A stretch of DNA of 64,000 bases, taken from the NCBI GenBank assembly GCA_021464415.1, contig CM038469.1, positions 9,712,501-9,776,500 of the forward strand, given 5' to 3'. Below are positions 12,692-25,604 of the stretch, in pieces (position 1 is the stretch's first letter; the number at the start of each line of letters is the position of its first letter). The stretch is from Lonicera japonica. Its lineage: Eukaryota; Streptophyta; Magnoliopsida; Dipsacales; Caprifoliaceae. A program made the position numbers and the translations under genes. The notes beneath the pieces were generated by a model. It had not been told where the DNA came from and did not search any database. It saw nothing but the letters and a program-made list of their open reading frames with translations.

Positions 12692-14237
12692 TGCTACTGT
12701 GAAAACCTTATTTTATGACCCCCGCAAGAATCCTGATCTCCAAAGAAATGAACAAGCATGTATGCACGAGCATTCCTAGATACACACATACTTTGTACAT
12801 GTGATACATGTCAAAGAATGAAGCTGAAAGGACTTCAAGATGAGAAGTTATGAGAATTACCAGAAACTACCGAAACTGGAAACCGTCCAAAACTCTTAGA
12901 AACTTATGAAATGAGATTTCCCCATTTATGATCATCCTAAAACTTTTAGGGTTGTTATACATTACCATAAGGAGTAGCATACTCAAAAATTAGCTCGATC
13001 CAATGGTCGGATCTCGAAAAATTCAGAAAACTGGGAGTTCATTTTGGGTAATCAAAAGGGAACCTTCCTGAAGTCCAACTGATATCAATTTTTTTAGTAG
13101 ATAGGTCTTGTTGTTTGGAAGAACATATCCAAAATTCATATTTATCGGACATAGGATCATTAAGAATTAATTCGTTTATCGTGCAATTCTAATCGAAATG
13201 TCTTTCGTAGAAATTAGAGCTAATGGAGGCCTTCCCGAACTTTGATTGATCTCAAATTTGGATACAAGATAGAAAATATTTGGAGGAAAAACATATCCAA
13301 AATTCATAAAAATCCAAAGGCTAGAAAGTTCACTTATCGTACAACAAGTGAGGTTGTTGTATGCAAGTACGTTTCCTACGCGGGAAAAACTCTTTGTACC
13401 AATTTGAGGAGACCGAGTCCTTCCCAAACTCTGATCGGCTTAACATTTTTATAGGGTCTAGAAGACTTCTATTGGAAACACATAACCAAAAATTAGCATC
13501 ATCCAACAGTTAAAAATTTACTTGTCAAAGAAACAAGTGACCTTGTCTACAACAAGTACCTTTCTTACGTTGAAACAAACTCTTCATATCAATCAGAGCA
13601 AAAGGAGTCCTTCCTGAACTCTGATTGATGACATAATCTAGAAGACTTTTATTTTTAACACATATAAAAGAATTAGCATGATCCAAAGGTTGGAAGGCTT
13701 CGAGATAAGCTCCAAGAGTCCTGGTTGCAATATATTTTCTTACTTTCCAAGAAATTTTCAACTGTAAATAGACCCCCCTCCATTCATATTTTCCATCAAC
13801 AATCAAAGGAATTTTGCGGACACACACACACACACTTATTTCCAAATTCATGGGCGAACTAAGAAACATATTGTTTTCATCCCATCTCCAAAATTCTGGT
13901 TTCTAAGGCAAGCACGAAAAGCTGTAAAGTAATAGCAATAGCATAGAAGAACTGAATTATAACACGCGCATATCCTACTCAAGAGACTGATAGGGCGAAT
14001 TGGGTGCTTAACACCTTTCCAATTCGTAATTTAATCCCCAAACCTTCGAATAACTAGTTTCGCATACATTGTGTATAAGATGATATTTAGTCCATAAATA
14101 CGTCTCTTTTACAAAAACCTTTTTTGTTTATTTAGTAAAACAAACTGGTGACTCTTATTCTTTTTAAAATCAATTTTCAAAGCAACACAGAATTGCTGTC
14201 CACGAGAACTCAGGCGTCGAGAGCGCGGGTTCTCATA
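12692..14237 (+). mobile_element. Diverged copy of the 526-2368 LTR family, probably solo
   Basis: Colinear similarity to 526-2368 includes TGCTACTGTGAAAACC at the start, the ACCTTCCTGAAGTCC block, a CA microsatellite at 13819-13835, the block ending GGGCGAATTGGGTGC, and GGCGTCGAGAGC close to the right end. It is not followed by the TGGCGACTC primer site and has no internal domain, which points to a solo LTR or remnant. Divergence from the first copy is high, so they are not the pair of one recent insertion. Confidence 0.6.
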
Positions 14238-17200
14238 GCTATGCATGTAGGTATTCACCAATTATACCTAAGATCACCAATGATCTCATTATAATATTAG
14301 TATACATTATTCAAGCACCTAGCTGTCTAGAATGAGATTACCACTTTAATTATTAATCTCTTATATTCATTATGATCCATTCATATCCCCTATCCACAAG
14401 TAGGTGTGTAGTTTGTCCTATCATGATCCAACGTAGCAACACATTAAGCAACATAGTAATAAAGATTAGAGATATGATAAGGTAATGATAATAACATAAT
14501 AACAATCATATAGCACCAATCTGTCATATCGCTTCACCCCGCTGTATGACTAGGCCTAGAGTAACTGTTCCTAGAGGACCCTAAGCTCTAAACTAATCAT
14601 GTCTCCTCTAAGCGAGGGTGTCGCTCAGGGACTTGGTCCTAACAAGTAATTCATTTGGAGTACACCCACGTAGGCCATTTTCTTGGGGACTACCCTCCAA
14701 TTAGTTAACTAGTAGGATACCAATACAAGCTGATTCTGTGACAATAGGAGACCTACACCTCGTAAGGTGAGTACCCAATGGTAGTGCTACTACTTCCCCG
14801 GGATACATGACCCTGTTGGTAGAGCCACATGAAACTGCTCCGCTAACCTAGAAAGCTCACAAGCCCGTGACTCTTGGACTATTCCTCACCTGTGGGAAGG
14901 TAAAATACCTCAAGTTGGCTTTTCTTCATGGGATTTCAACTACCAAGGTGGAGTTACCTATTATTTTCTTGTGCACGGTTTAGGGACTTTCACCCAGGGA
15001 CCGTAGTCCTGTAACAAGCCACACTGGCGCGACCTGGTGCTCGGCTATCAATCCGGCCCATATGTGTGATCGTATTAATAATATATAATAATAATCATCA
15101 ATACATATAAAGCCAACACAATCAATCACACATGTAGTCAACACACATGATAGGTAAGTAGTATCTGTAATCTCATTGTTAAGCCGTTATTCATGCTTTA
15201 TGGCCAATTCATGTATTACACGTCCTTTAAGTCATATAACATATATTATGTGTATAATTAAGGCCCTAAAAGTATCTCTCATGCTTAAATGTCATTCTAG
15301 CAAAGCCAAGTATATTTACGCACCTATCCGGTATAGTTACAGTACACTAATTTTCCATAATTACTATTATGGCAATCTACACCCTATATATTTGGATTAT
15401 AACATGTCTAGGGTGTATCTCCAGTGTGTTAGGTACAATTTATCATCTCAAGTATGTATATACACTAATGAATCTAAAACTAGTTAAGACTAGTGTACGT
15501 ATTTGGGGATTTTTAGCTAAAACTTCAAATATAGCCATGCATGTGTATCTACTTGTTTGATCATGTATATTAAGTGATTCTAAGGTGTAATCCATCATAA
15601 ATTTAAGGTTTATCTACCCAAACCCAAATGCATGCAATCAAACTCTAGGTTTTACCAAACCCCCTCAATTTGTACAAAAACACTACATGCAACACATAAA
15701 TGTTAAGAAAATATATTTAATACTATTGTTCCCACCTCTATTGAAGCTTTAAACCAAGATTAAAGCGTTGGATTGAAGTGATGGTGGCTGCTGGACCAGC
15801 TCCCCTACAAGTTCTCTTGAGCTTCAATGGAGGAATAAATGTGAAGAAGATGATGAATATGTATAAATCTTGACCAAATCTGGAATTAGTTGAAAAATCC
15901 TCCAAGAATCCTCCTAAATCTTCTTCTCAATCTCTCTTTAGGGTTCTAAGTGTGTTTTGTGCTGTATGGCTCGAGTATAAGAGGTCCTATGGATAAAATG
16001 GGTTAAGCATATGGTCAAACCTCTATAAAACACGATTTTGACTATTCTGATGTAGTGTAGATGACTACACTAAGTCAAATGTAATCGATTACATGGCATT
16101 ATTGCCAGCATCTGCTGTTTGGCCACAGATTCATCTTCGAACTCATTTTTGGCCATCAGGGAGTGAGAATTTGGTCTTAGACAAAACACAAAATTTGTAG
16201 ATAATTGAATTACCTTTCCAATGGCACAAATAGGGAACCATTTGGACATTAGATGAAGAACTTATGGTCAAAATACTATAACTGTGACAAAAATCCAAAG
16301 AAACTACAATCGGGCTTTATTTGCGCTAGTTCTACCGAAATCAATCCATTGCCTTAGGAATGTCTTGGGAGATATAAAAGGAGTATAAGGAGATATGGGC
16401 ATAAGGGGCAGAGTCTCAATATCTAAGCATAGCATATAAGATCTAGTTCTTGCCCCGGTCTTTGTACGATAGTCTTACTTTTGGAATTAACTCTCAACAG
16501 CTTCTAATCTTGTTAGACTCATATGTATCTAGCATTATACAAACATGAGGGAGAGTGCTCCCTTTTGGCAGGAGCATGATCTTAGTGGGAGTGAGTGAAC
16601 CCCTCATAGCCCTCTCCCATGAGAACCCAAAAAGTATTAGGGGGAGAGGGCATACAAGGGATAGAAGAATGACTCAATGTACTCGAGAGAAGCTCAGATA
16701 GGGTTCTTATCCCGGTGTTTGCACAGGCAGTGCAACCTTCGAAATTCACTCTCAACAGCTCCCAATCCCTGTTAGGATTGTAAATCCTAACTCAAGATTG
16801 CTAACTATCTTATTCTTACTCCGTAGCTATCTCCCTTCGACTAACTGAAAGTCTTAAGAAGGCTAGATGCTATTCCTATAGGGGAGCTAACTGTCCCGCC
16901 ATTCCATCAGGAATGGGATAAGGGACGCCCTTCTCTATGAGTTAACCTCTATCTATGGCCCTCTTTATATACACTGAAAGCCCCTTTAAAAGTAGCTGAC
17001 ATAGGGGAATGACAATATGTTAGGCTATGATGCAATGTTTAAGGTTCTGAACTGAATAAAGAGGTTTCGAACTCTAAAAACTTCAATCATTGATGTTAGC
17101 ACATCAAATTTGGCTATGGCAACCCAATCTACAATCCGAGCCTATACATATATGTAATATGACTAACGTGACTTAGGAGAAGCATTGGAACCATTGAAAT

Positions 17201-17297
17201 GCACCCATAATAAAAAAATGACCATTCGAAGCAAGACTTAGCCTTAAGCACGATCGACGAAAGTGATTAGCACCAAATTAATGAGCGGGGTATTACA
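14238..17297 (+). mobile_element. LTR-derived noncoding region ending GGGGTATTACA
   Basis: No gene. Features typical of long gypsy LTR DNA are present, such as the GGACTTTCACCCAGGGACC block near 14980. The terminus GCGGGGTATTACA at 17285-17297 is the expected right end of an LTR of the TGTAAYACCCC type. A degenerate direct repeat occurs inside: CTTGCCCCGGTCTTTG at about 16450 and CTTATCCCGGTGTTTG at about 16706, each followed by a CTCTCAACAGCT block. Exact parentage among the nested LTRs is not resolved. Confidence 0.4.
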
Positions 17298-17765
17298 ATA
17301 ACCTTTTTACAGGTTAAAAATGAACAAGAATGAATCTAAAAGTAAATTTCTCCAAAATTAGTCATTACCGATCAAATTCGGAGCTAAATTGAGTTCAAGA
17401 GGTGAAGCGAAAGCAAATCCCAAGCTCAAGAATGAAGGGAGTGGATGGAAGAGCCTAAGATAAGCCAATAGAGCATCCCAAGCAAAGAAGAGTCCTTTGA
17501 ATCAATCGATAAATTTACGAATGAAGAAGAGATTCACCACGCGCAGTGCTGATGTTCTAGCTAATTATGGTATTTATCCGTGCAGAATTTGCAGAAGACT
17601 CTAGAAATATAAGTTGTAGAGCTCCGAGTTATCTACGCGTAGGCGAAACATTGCATCAATCAGAGTTTGGAACATAAAGTTATGGCAGAAATATAATCAG
17701 TGCACCAGTGAATTGGGTTTGAGCGCGAAATAATACATAAATTCATGATGTAGATATTTATTGAA
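17298..17765. other. Repeat-derived spacer, no gene seen
   Basis: No coding similarity. The wording of the sequence resembles other LTR-derived DNA in this block, but no boundary could be set. Confidence 0.3.
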
Positions 17766-17900
17766 TGAGGTTCTCAGCCTAGATGGCAAGTGGCAAGCTC
17801 TTTACTCATTCTTAGTCTAGTGTTCAAATCCCGCGCCCGACAAGTTTATGCTCCCTTTTTAATTATTATTTTTATAAAAACTATATTTAGCTATTGAATT
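17766..17900 (+). mobile_element. Possible tRNA-derived SINE fragment
   Basis: A pol III-like arrangement is visible: a box-A-like segment CTCAGCCTAGATGGCAAG at 17773-17790, then 30-odd bases later a box-B-like TGTTCAAATCC at 17821-17831, followed by CCGCGCCCGAC and a T/A-rich tail. No target duplication was identified and the A box is imperfect, so this could equally be a degraded tRNA-like sequence. Confidence 0.35.
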
Positions 17901-19690
17901 ATTTTTTTTTATTTTTTTATTAATATATTAGTTAGTTTATTTTGAATTTTGAAATGTCGATGGTATTTAAGTTTTTTAGAGAACACAGTCGACATATTCA
18001 ATCGACATCTTCATTAGTTTTTCAATTCCCATATTATCAGAGAGAGTCTAAGAGTGAGTTATGTCATTCTTCCCTTTTTGGCTTGTATTGAAGAAGAGAC
18101 GGGGTTAAGTAATACATTACAATATTTCTCATTGAATTTGAGAACCCAATTGGCGTCGCAACTTTTGATATTCTACATAACTGTAAGTTTGTTTAAATTT
18201 TTTTTAATTTCTTTCAATTAATGTTCATTAATACTTAGATTGTTAATTAATTATATGTTTAAATGTGATTGTTGATTGAAATTCATGCTTAATTTGATTT
18301 TTTTTTGGAATTTTCACGTAGAACCCTAAAAATTTGTGTTTTCGTATTTTGATCATAACTTCTTGTTTCTTGGCTGTTTTTGACGATCACCTATCAAAAC
18401 GATCGTCGTAATTTCTTTTTTAAAACTATATTGTTTTGGAGTTCCAAATCCCAAAATTTCCAGGACTAGCGGTGTATTTCGTATCTGGCAGTGCGTTTCA
18501 TTACCAAAATTTGTTTAAATCGTTTTTTTTATTTATTAAATGTTCTTTAGTTTCAATTACCATTAAATTTTGCACGCTTATTTGATTAGATTTCAAAAAT
18601 ATGTTTGGTCAATTTTTTGTTTGAATTTATTATGTTTTGCTTAGTTTTTGTCAACATGCTAGCATAATTTCATAGTTAGGGGTCCGTAGTGAAGGCATGG
18701 CGGATTAGTGCATAATTCCGATTCAATTATGATTGTGGCTTCGATTTCTAACCTTTTATGCATTGAAATCATGAATTTCATTTCTCGATTATTCGACAAA
18801 AGAACTGAAAAATCTCAAATTACGATTTTTTGTACTAAAACCCTAACGGGGCTGAATAGACGACGGTCCTTATCCCCTATTGAACTGAGTTAGATATCCA
18901 AGTAATTTGAGAGCTTCGAGCACTATTTTGGTGTCATTCTGGAACCGGTACTGAAATAGTGCCAATTTGAGCTTTTAACGATTTTTTTTAAGAATAGTTT
19001 TGTCATATGTCGCGTATATGCATAAATTAAACCTTATGAATGAGTCAAACTTTTGATATTAACAGGAATTGTTAAATTTAGTTTGTTTTTGTCACGCACT
19101 AGCATTACTAGGTGAAAATCATTTTTTGTAAAAAATCTTAAGTTCACTTGTTGAAAACTAGAGTTACATGCAGCTTATATGACTCATGTCATGCACTTCT
19201 CATGATATGCTCGTGAACTTTAGTATTTAATAATTGGTAAGTTAAGGACATTCATTGTTAGTAAGAAGCCAGGCCCACAGTCCTATCTTGAATCGATCGG
19301 TCGCACAATATGTAGTGTCATAGCTATGGATACCCTAACGCTTTTTCTCCATTTTATTAGATACTTGTTTCAATTACTTCCTATTTTACCGTTGATTTAT
19401 TTATTTATTTATTTTCTTCTTTTAAGTTTAGAATTCAATTTCTCATTCTATTCTTTCCCATTCCATAAAAAAATAAATTATTATCTTTTCTTTATTTTAT
19501 TTTTCTTTTCTTCTTTCTCCCTGTTGAAAGCTTAGCTAGAATAATAGAATTACCTTCCTTCCCTGTGGTTCGACCTTGGATTTTCAAGTATATACTATAA
19601 GCTAACCGCCTGCACTTAGGTGTATAAATTACGCGTTTTCGAGCGTAGTAGTCATCTAATAACCCCAACCACGAAATAGAGCTCAAGAAA
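17901..19690. other. Gene-free, LTR-like DNA
   Basis: No gene was recognised. Near 19553-19620 CCCTGTGGTTCGACC followed by GCCTGCACTTAGG resembles the 3' part of plant gypsy LTRs just before their end. The Athila-type primer site that would follow an active 5' LTR is absent. Confidence 0.35.
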
Positions 19691-20144
19691 GATAAAGATG
19701 GGGATGATGATCTAAAACCCCCGGTAAATTCCTATGTCACCGCATTCCCCTTGATCCATAGCATAATTCTCATTTAAGGCAAATCATGATTTGAAGTGTT
19801 TTTAAAGGAGAAATCTTAGAGAAAAGTTGCTTGGAAACCCTCCCATGGAGGTTTGGGGAGAAAGAAGGTTTATATGTAAGAGAAATGAAGCTTTTAGGCT
19901 TTTCTAGTTTCAGCACTGACCTTCGATCAACAGGCCATTGTTGGTCCCCGACAAGCCCTTGTCAGAGCAATAGTGCACTTTTGCACTTCTGGTGCCTCAA
20001 CAGGCCTGTGTTGGAACACCATAATAACCAAAAATAACACCCAAAATCCTTTTTAATCAAAACTAAACCAAAACAATTGAAAGTATTAAATTTTAAACAA
20101 ATAATGAAGAAGGATTACTACTAAATATTCCACGGGGTGTTATA
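19691..20144 (+). mobile_element. 3' end of a gypsy-type LTR (CGGGGTGTTATA)
   Basis: The segment ends in CGGGGTGTTATA at 20133-20144, the inverse of the TATGACGCCCCG start at 11728. It carries paired CAACAGGCC motifs near 19929 and 19997, common in this kind of LTR. It is probably the distal part of the element that starts at 11730; this is inference. Confidence 0.35.
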
Positions 20145-20870
20145 TTAAGGACAACAAATATATCATTTATAAAACTTATTTTCTAAATTATATTGATGCC
20201 AAATAGGGTTATAGTAGATTTCAGATTTACAGTATGAAATAAAAATAAAATAATAATAATAAAAAATATAACAATCACAATCACACAAGATATCAGGGAC
20301 AAAGCCACAAATTGGACACATGGGGCATTCATTGAAGACAAATAAATAATTTTTTTTAGTGTAAGGGTTATTCTTACCACCTAACACAAGGGGGGCATTT
20401 CCTTAGTAACTGGACTAACCTTTTGTGAGTAATAAACAAATATATTATATACTAATAAACAAAAATGTCGCATGCAATGATAAAATTTGAATTATTTGAC
20501 TCTTATTAATATAAAACTTGGTTTACCTTTCTAATTAGAATTAAACAAGACAAAGAAATGAATTAAAATGCTGAAATTGGATAAAATGGAAAGCAAATTA
20601 CCTATATGTAGATGCCAAATTATAGAGCTCATATGTAGAGAGGGGGCATGTTGGTAAATAATTTTCTTTAGGGGGCATATTATTGTTTTTTATGAAAATC
20701 TTTAAGCTAGGAGGGATGGATGCCCTTTCTGAGCCCATGGTGCACCCGTCCCCTGCAACATATACGTACGTGAGTTGACCACACAGTTTAACTATCCTAT
20801 TTAAATCTGCATAACGTTTTCCTAACATGTTCCAAAGCCACCAGCAAAAGTAGAAAAGCATAACTTAAAG
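20145..20870. other. Intergenic DNA, no gene seen
   Basis: AT-rich. No coding or RNA feature was recognised. Confidence 0.4.
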
Positions 20871-20879
20871 CTATTTGAG

Positions 20880-21419
20880 TAATATATGCAAATGACACCA
20901 AAAACTATGGGGCTAGTTCCATATTGACCCTTCTACTTTAAAAAGCACTGCTTAACCCCTTAAACTATTGATCGAGTTCCAGTTTGACCATTGTATCCCC
21001 ATGGACAATTAAAGTTGATTACAAATGGTCATGTGAACCATATATTTTTAAGGGTATTTTGGTCTACTACTAAAAATTAACATTTTGCTCGATGAGAAAG
21101 GAAAAAAATAAAGGAAAAAAAAATGAAGAAAAAACGAAATTAAGCAAAAAAGAGAAGAAATTTGTTTTCTTCTTAATATATATATTTGTTCTTTCATAGA
21201 GGGAACATGTTAGTTTTTAGTAATTACACCGAATTATCTTTAAAAATGGTCATTTATGGTTCCCATGACCATTTTCTATCACTTGACCGGCCAAAATAGG
21301 TGGAAGGCCCAAAGTATAAATCGATCAATAATTTGGGTGGTTAAATGATGCTTTATAAAATTAAGGGAACAAACTGGAATTGACCTCATTGTTTAAGGTT
21401 CATTTGAGTGCGATTTATT
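20880..21419. mobile_element. Mutator-type MITE with perfect 9-bp target duplication
   Basis: A 540-bp element flanked by CTATTTGAG at 20871-20879 and 21420-21428. The ends are long imperfect inverted repeats: the left arm around 20888-21010 (containing GGGGCTAGTTCC and TATTGATCGAGTT) matches the reverse complement of the right arm around 21290-21410 (GAGGTCAATTCC and TATTGATCGATTT). The interior has no coding capacity. A 9-bp duplication plus long terminal inverted repeats is diagnostic of Mutator-like elements; being non-coding it depends on a transposase made elsewhere. Confidence 0.85.
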
Positions 21420-21621
21420 CTATTTGAGGGGTTATTGTGTTACAAATTGTATCACATCCTTTCAGAGTTCAACCATTACTTTCACAATTAGAATCACTTT
21501 GGTTAAAAAATAAATTTAAATTATGAATCTCACAGTAAATAAGTTTGCATATAAAATAATATTAATGAGTCCAAGGCTAACACTGGGACTGGATCATGGA
21601 GCCAAAACTATGCAAACCCTA

Positions 21622-21828
21622 TCCGGGTTCCAAGTAGTTCAATCACCAGAACCAGAGCAAGGAAGTTCAAGGAGGCACTCATGATTATGCTCCAAGAGAT
21701 GATGAATAAAGATGGAGCTTGGAGAAGTAATCAAGGAGATGAAGAACAAGAATGTAGAACAATGCTTAGCCAAGGAGATGTGGAATCAAACTTGAGGGAA
21801 TTCACAAAGCACGGAGGAGTTCCTTGAT
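21622..21828 (+). pseudogene. C-terminal end of a gypsy polyprotein (fragment)
   Basis: One frame reads SSSITRTRARKFKEALM, followed by a hydrophilic tail to a stop at about 21826-21828. The ITRxRARKFKEAL motif is the typical extreme C-terminus of many plant Ty3/gypsy polyproteins. Upstream pol domains are missing, so this is a truncated remnant that passes directly into LTR-like DNA. Confidence 0.5.
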
Positions 21829-22560
21829 AGTTGCTTGCTGGAACACTACAAAGTCATCTTCGTAGCATAACAATTTTATAGCGTTTTATTTATTTTTTAT
21901 TGCTTAAGGATTATGGATAGTTATTATTTAAAGGATTGTCATGTTAGGACTTAGGAGTGTATACGGCTTATTTTAGAGTACGGTGCTTATTAGTTTCTTT
22001 ATTGCACGAGGAATATTTTAGGAGTTATTTTTTTTCCTTTTCTAAGTATGATTAGTTTCCTTATTGTAATAAGAATCTAAGGCCTTGTTTTCTCCTATTT
22101 GAAGGAGGCTGTCAAACATTATTAAAGTGATCATGGTATGCAATTATTGAGTGTTTTAACAGTACCTTTGAGTTGTTATTCGAACTTGTTAAATAATTTG
22201 AATTGATTAAGTTGTTCTTGACATATCAATCAATTCTCCACCAATTGATTGTGGTGTCCTTCATACATACCTGGGTTCAATTCTTGTTTCAACGGATGGA
22301 TTAAGATTTCCACCTTCCATCTTTCGACAAAATTCCAAGATTCTTGTTACATTCATAATCCTAGGGTTGTTGATCCATCAAACTGGTTATGAAAATGATC
22401 CGAAATAGCATCAAATATCTTCTGTTGCATTTATGCGAACCATATGATTGATGGTTACATAAGGGATACTAAGTCACATTAATTAATTAATCCTTATACA
22501 ATAGACACTCGATAAAATTTAATAAATTTTGTCAATCCCGACTCGGGCATAAGAGTTAAA
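21829..22560 (+). mobile_element. LTR-like region after the gypsy fragment
   Basis: It follows the polyprotein end and contains TAGGCCTTGTTTTCTCCTATT and a CTTTGAGTTGTTATTCGAAC motif, usual in this kind of plant LTR near the transcript start and U5. The two LTR edges could not be fixed. Confidence 0.4.
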
Positions 22561-22661
22561 TTATTATTTTTCCTAAATTTATAAAATAATATGTGTTTTT
22601 TTTATAAAGTCTCATTAGACCCATTGGTTACATAAATTAATAATTCACATTTTCATTTCTA

Positions 22662-22950
22662 CTATAATGCCGTCTCAAAATAAGAATACAACTTTGTTTG
22701 CTTTTTGCTTAAATTTATATTTGCTTGAATTTCATCCCAAACATTTTGTAATGACCTAAGCATGTTAAGTGTGCATTTATTTTCTTGTAAGAGGAAAATA
22801 ATTAGTGTCATTATTACTTTGATGGCTTCTTTTCGAGAAATAGGTTCCATAGCAAAACTATTATCTTCAACTTTATCTTCCTGATTATTTTTTATAACAC
22901 TATCAATAATCTTTTCATCAATTCAAATCTTCAAATCCTCTTCATGTTCA
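22662..22950 (-). pseudogene. Possible transposase C-terminal fragment
   Basis: A minus-strand frame of 62 codons reads EPISRKEAIKVIMTLIIFLL, then ends SKKQTKLYSYFETAL. An upstream part (to about 22950) is acidic and contains one stop. An acidic segment, a helical block of this kind and a terminal SKKQTxxxxFF-like tail resemble the C-ends of pogo/Tigger-type DDE transposases. The resemblance is from memory of the family pattern only; a chance frame cannot be excluded. Confidence 0.25.
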
Positions 22951-23548
22951 CCTGGATAGCTCAATAAGTAGTTAATATTTAAATGATAATATAGTTTACT
23001 TAATTAACTTATCTATAAATTAATAAATTATTAAAATTTATCAATAATTAAACTGTTGTTTAATTAATAAAACTAAATAATTCCGAACTTATTAATTTAC
23101 AGAGATTTTATTGTATATTCCGCTCAACAATAAATATTTTTTAACATAAGTGATGTAAAACATTGTAGACTGAGGTGGTAGCTGTCGATTCTTAATATCA
23201 TTTAGAACTTTTCCTGTCTGCATCTATTAGCAGGGTAAGGGCTGAGGAGAAAAGGTTAACAATAATAAGAAGAGGATTCTCCGGTGATTAAGTAACAGAG
23301 TAATTTATTGTTATACCAAAGTTCAAATTTTGGTACAAACAAATTTTATTTTATTTTATATCATTTTTTCAGTATTTCTAATTTACGTCCTGGCTAAACA
23401 CGAAATCCTGGGTCAAACCTCAATGCATCAGCATTGTTAAATCTTTTAAACATTTAAACAATGTTAGTTAGGTGGACATAAATCATTAAAACAATGTCAA
23501 ATCTTTTAAGCCGTAATTTTCCTCCTTTTTTTATTTTTGCGTAGACTA
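22951..23548. other. Intergenic DNA, nothing recognised
   Basis: AT-rich without gene, RNA or bounded repeat. Confidence 0.4.
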
Positions 23549-23837
23549 GAATTATTTGACTTTAGTGGAACACTATCTAGGGTTTTTTTATATATGACAG
23601 TTACGGTTTGCAACTGGATATATTTTTTAGTACGCTGTACCTTGAGACTACTTTATAATGTTTTTAATTGCGAAAGCATGGTACAAAATTTCATAAAATA
23701 TATTAGGATAAAATAAGGGCCAAAATCCAAAAAAAAAAAAGAAAGGAAAACCGAGTAATTGTGTAAATCCCATGAAATCTTAACCCACACAGTAATCCAT
23801 TTGAGAATCATTTGACTTTAGTGGAACACTATCTAGG
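23549..23837. repeat. Pair of 33-bp direct repeats
   Basis: The segment GAATTATTTGACTTTAGTGG plus the following CACTATCTAGG at 23549-23581 recurs at 23804-23837 with one substitution. The copies are about 255 bp apart, suggesting a local duplication or the edges of an old insertion. Confidence 0.7.
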
Positions 23838-23984
23838 TGCCGAAATTTGGCTAGAACCAAAAAAAAATTTTGATAAATGTTCCAGATGGTTAAAGCCTTT
23901 CACCACGTCTGGATCTCCTTTGCGGGGAAGCAAATTCATGAGGCGGATATTCTAGTAAATTTTGGCTGGTTGCATTTTATACAT

Positions 23985-24360
23985 TATTTTAAAACGCGTT
24001 AGGCTGACTTAAAAAGGTTACATAGTGCCTAGCGCCGAGAACGCCTATGCGGAGACTAGTTGTCTAGGCTAGACGGGTGGTTCATTTAATTTATTAATTT
24101 TTATTTTAGAAATATAATATTGCAAGATTCTAAATTTACTTCTAAAAACATTAATTAACAGTTTGTTAAACAAATGTTTCTCATAATTCAAATATAAAAA
24201 CAAGAATTTTTAAAATAAAAAAGGAGTGAAAAACTTCCTTGGTCTTGCGGAATCTTCATCCCAGCAAATTAGGCAGCCGTTTAGTTTAAGCTAAGTGTTA
24301 GACCAACGTCTAGTGCCTAGGCGGGGTATAATCGGTCTAAAGTAGGGATTTTTAGAACAC
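23985..24360. mobile_element. MITE-like dispersed repeat (CTAGGCG type)
   Basis: Inverted, GC-rich motifs sit in otherwise AT-rich DNA: GTGCCTAGCGCCGAG near 24028 and GTGCCTAGGCGGGG near 24313. Outer ends TTTTAAAACGCG and the complement of TTTTTAGAAC are loosely inverted. CTAGGCG-rich short elements are common in plant genomes. No convincing target duplication was found. Confidence 0.35.
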
Positions 24361-25604
24361 TAATCCAGCCTTACCAGTGTAATACTCCTCCGGTTTTGAT
24401 TATGATATATTTGTTTTTCCTTCCTATTTCAACCACTCTTCACCAATAAAATCTACTTTGTGTTGGTTAAAAATGAAAACGAAAAGTGTAAAATTGACGT
24501 GAAAAGCCCACTTTGTATCTTACTAATATTGTTTGTTGAGATGTCAACACTTTATTTTATTATTTTAGGAAACTCACAAAATTTAAACCGTCAAAATAAT
24601 AGCAGACTTCCACGTAAGTAAAACAAAAAAATGGTTGTTTGAAATTCGGGAACGTGTTAGACAACAAGCAAGAGAATAAAGATCTTTGCCTCATTAGAAT
24701 TAAAGGTTTTTTAATTCTTTTTATGAAAGTAAGCATTTGAAACAATTTCAAGACATATTTTAATAATTTAATAATGCTGTCACATGTGTATTGATCAACA
24801 ATAAATTTTATATAAAATCTACTCGTGATGAAATAACAATATCTCTATTGTGAAATGATCCATATTGAAATTGTTTAAATTTGGATTTTATGAAATTTAT
24901 ATATAAAACCCAACATACATTTTACTAACTTAAGCCAGCATTAATCGTGGGTTCCTATTTTACCAATGTAACGTTTTAACAAATTAGCTAACTTAAGTAA
25001 GTGGTTTTTATAGATATTATATTTTCAAAACTAATTAAAATTTTGCCAAAAAAATTAAATAAAGTAACAAAAGTCTGCATCTATGTACAAAAAGAGAAAA
25101 GCATCCACCAAATATAATGTGCCCCGTTTCTTTTCTTATTTTCTTTTTATACTAGCTATAGGTGGCTTTGGTATGTTTACCGCCCCAAAACCCTTATATC
25201 ATGAATCATAGCGAAATGTTGGAACACAGAAATCTATTACTATTATCGTACCAAAATTTTTGGTATATTGAAAGATCGGTATGTGCGATACATGACCAAA
25301 TTTTTTATCCTATTGCTTTTTTTTAAAAAAAAAACCAAAACTAATTTGAATTGAAGAATTTGAACTAAAATCAAAGTCTCAAAGATATTTCTTTATGCAT
25401 GCATGCACAAACACATACGAAATTTCGTATGAAGTGTTATAATTGATCATACAAATTTGTACGAATTTTGTGAAATGAAACTAAAATTGATACTAGCAAG
25501 AACAACAAATTGTCAACCAAGTGTAGATACATGCACAAACACATATACGAAATCATTGATCGAACTACTTTTTATAATGGTGGAAAATGGAATTATGTCT
25601 ACAT
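24361..25604. other. Intergenic DNA, no gene seen
   Basis: No gene. Near 25240-25300 a GTACCAAAATTTTTGGTAT palindrome appears; similar TTTTGGTAC words recur at about 26015 and 26160, so a transposon may span 25150-26200, but its ends could not be defined. Confidence 0.35.

Noticed and set aside
526..14237. Reading 526-2368 and 12692-14237 as the two LTRs of a single element
   Set aside because: The two copies are strongly diverged, no shared 5-bp flank was found, and several unrelated LTR fragments lie between.
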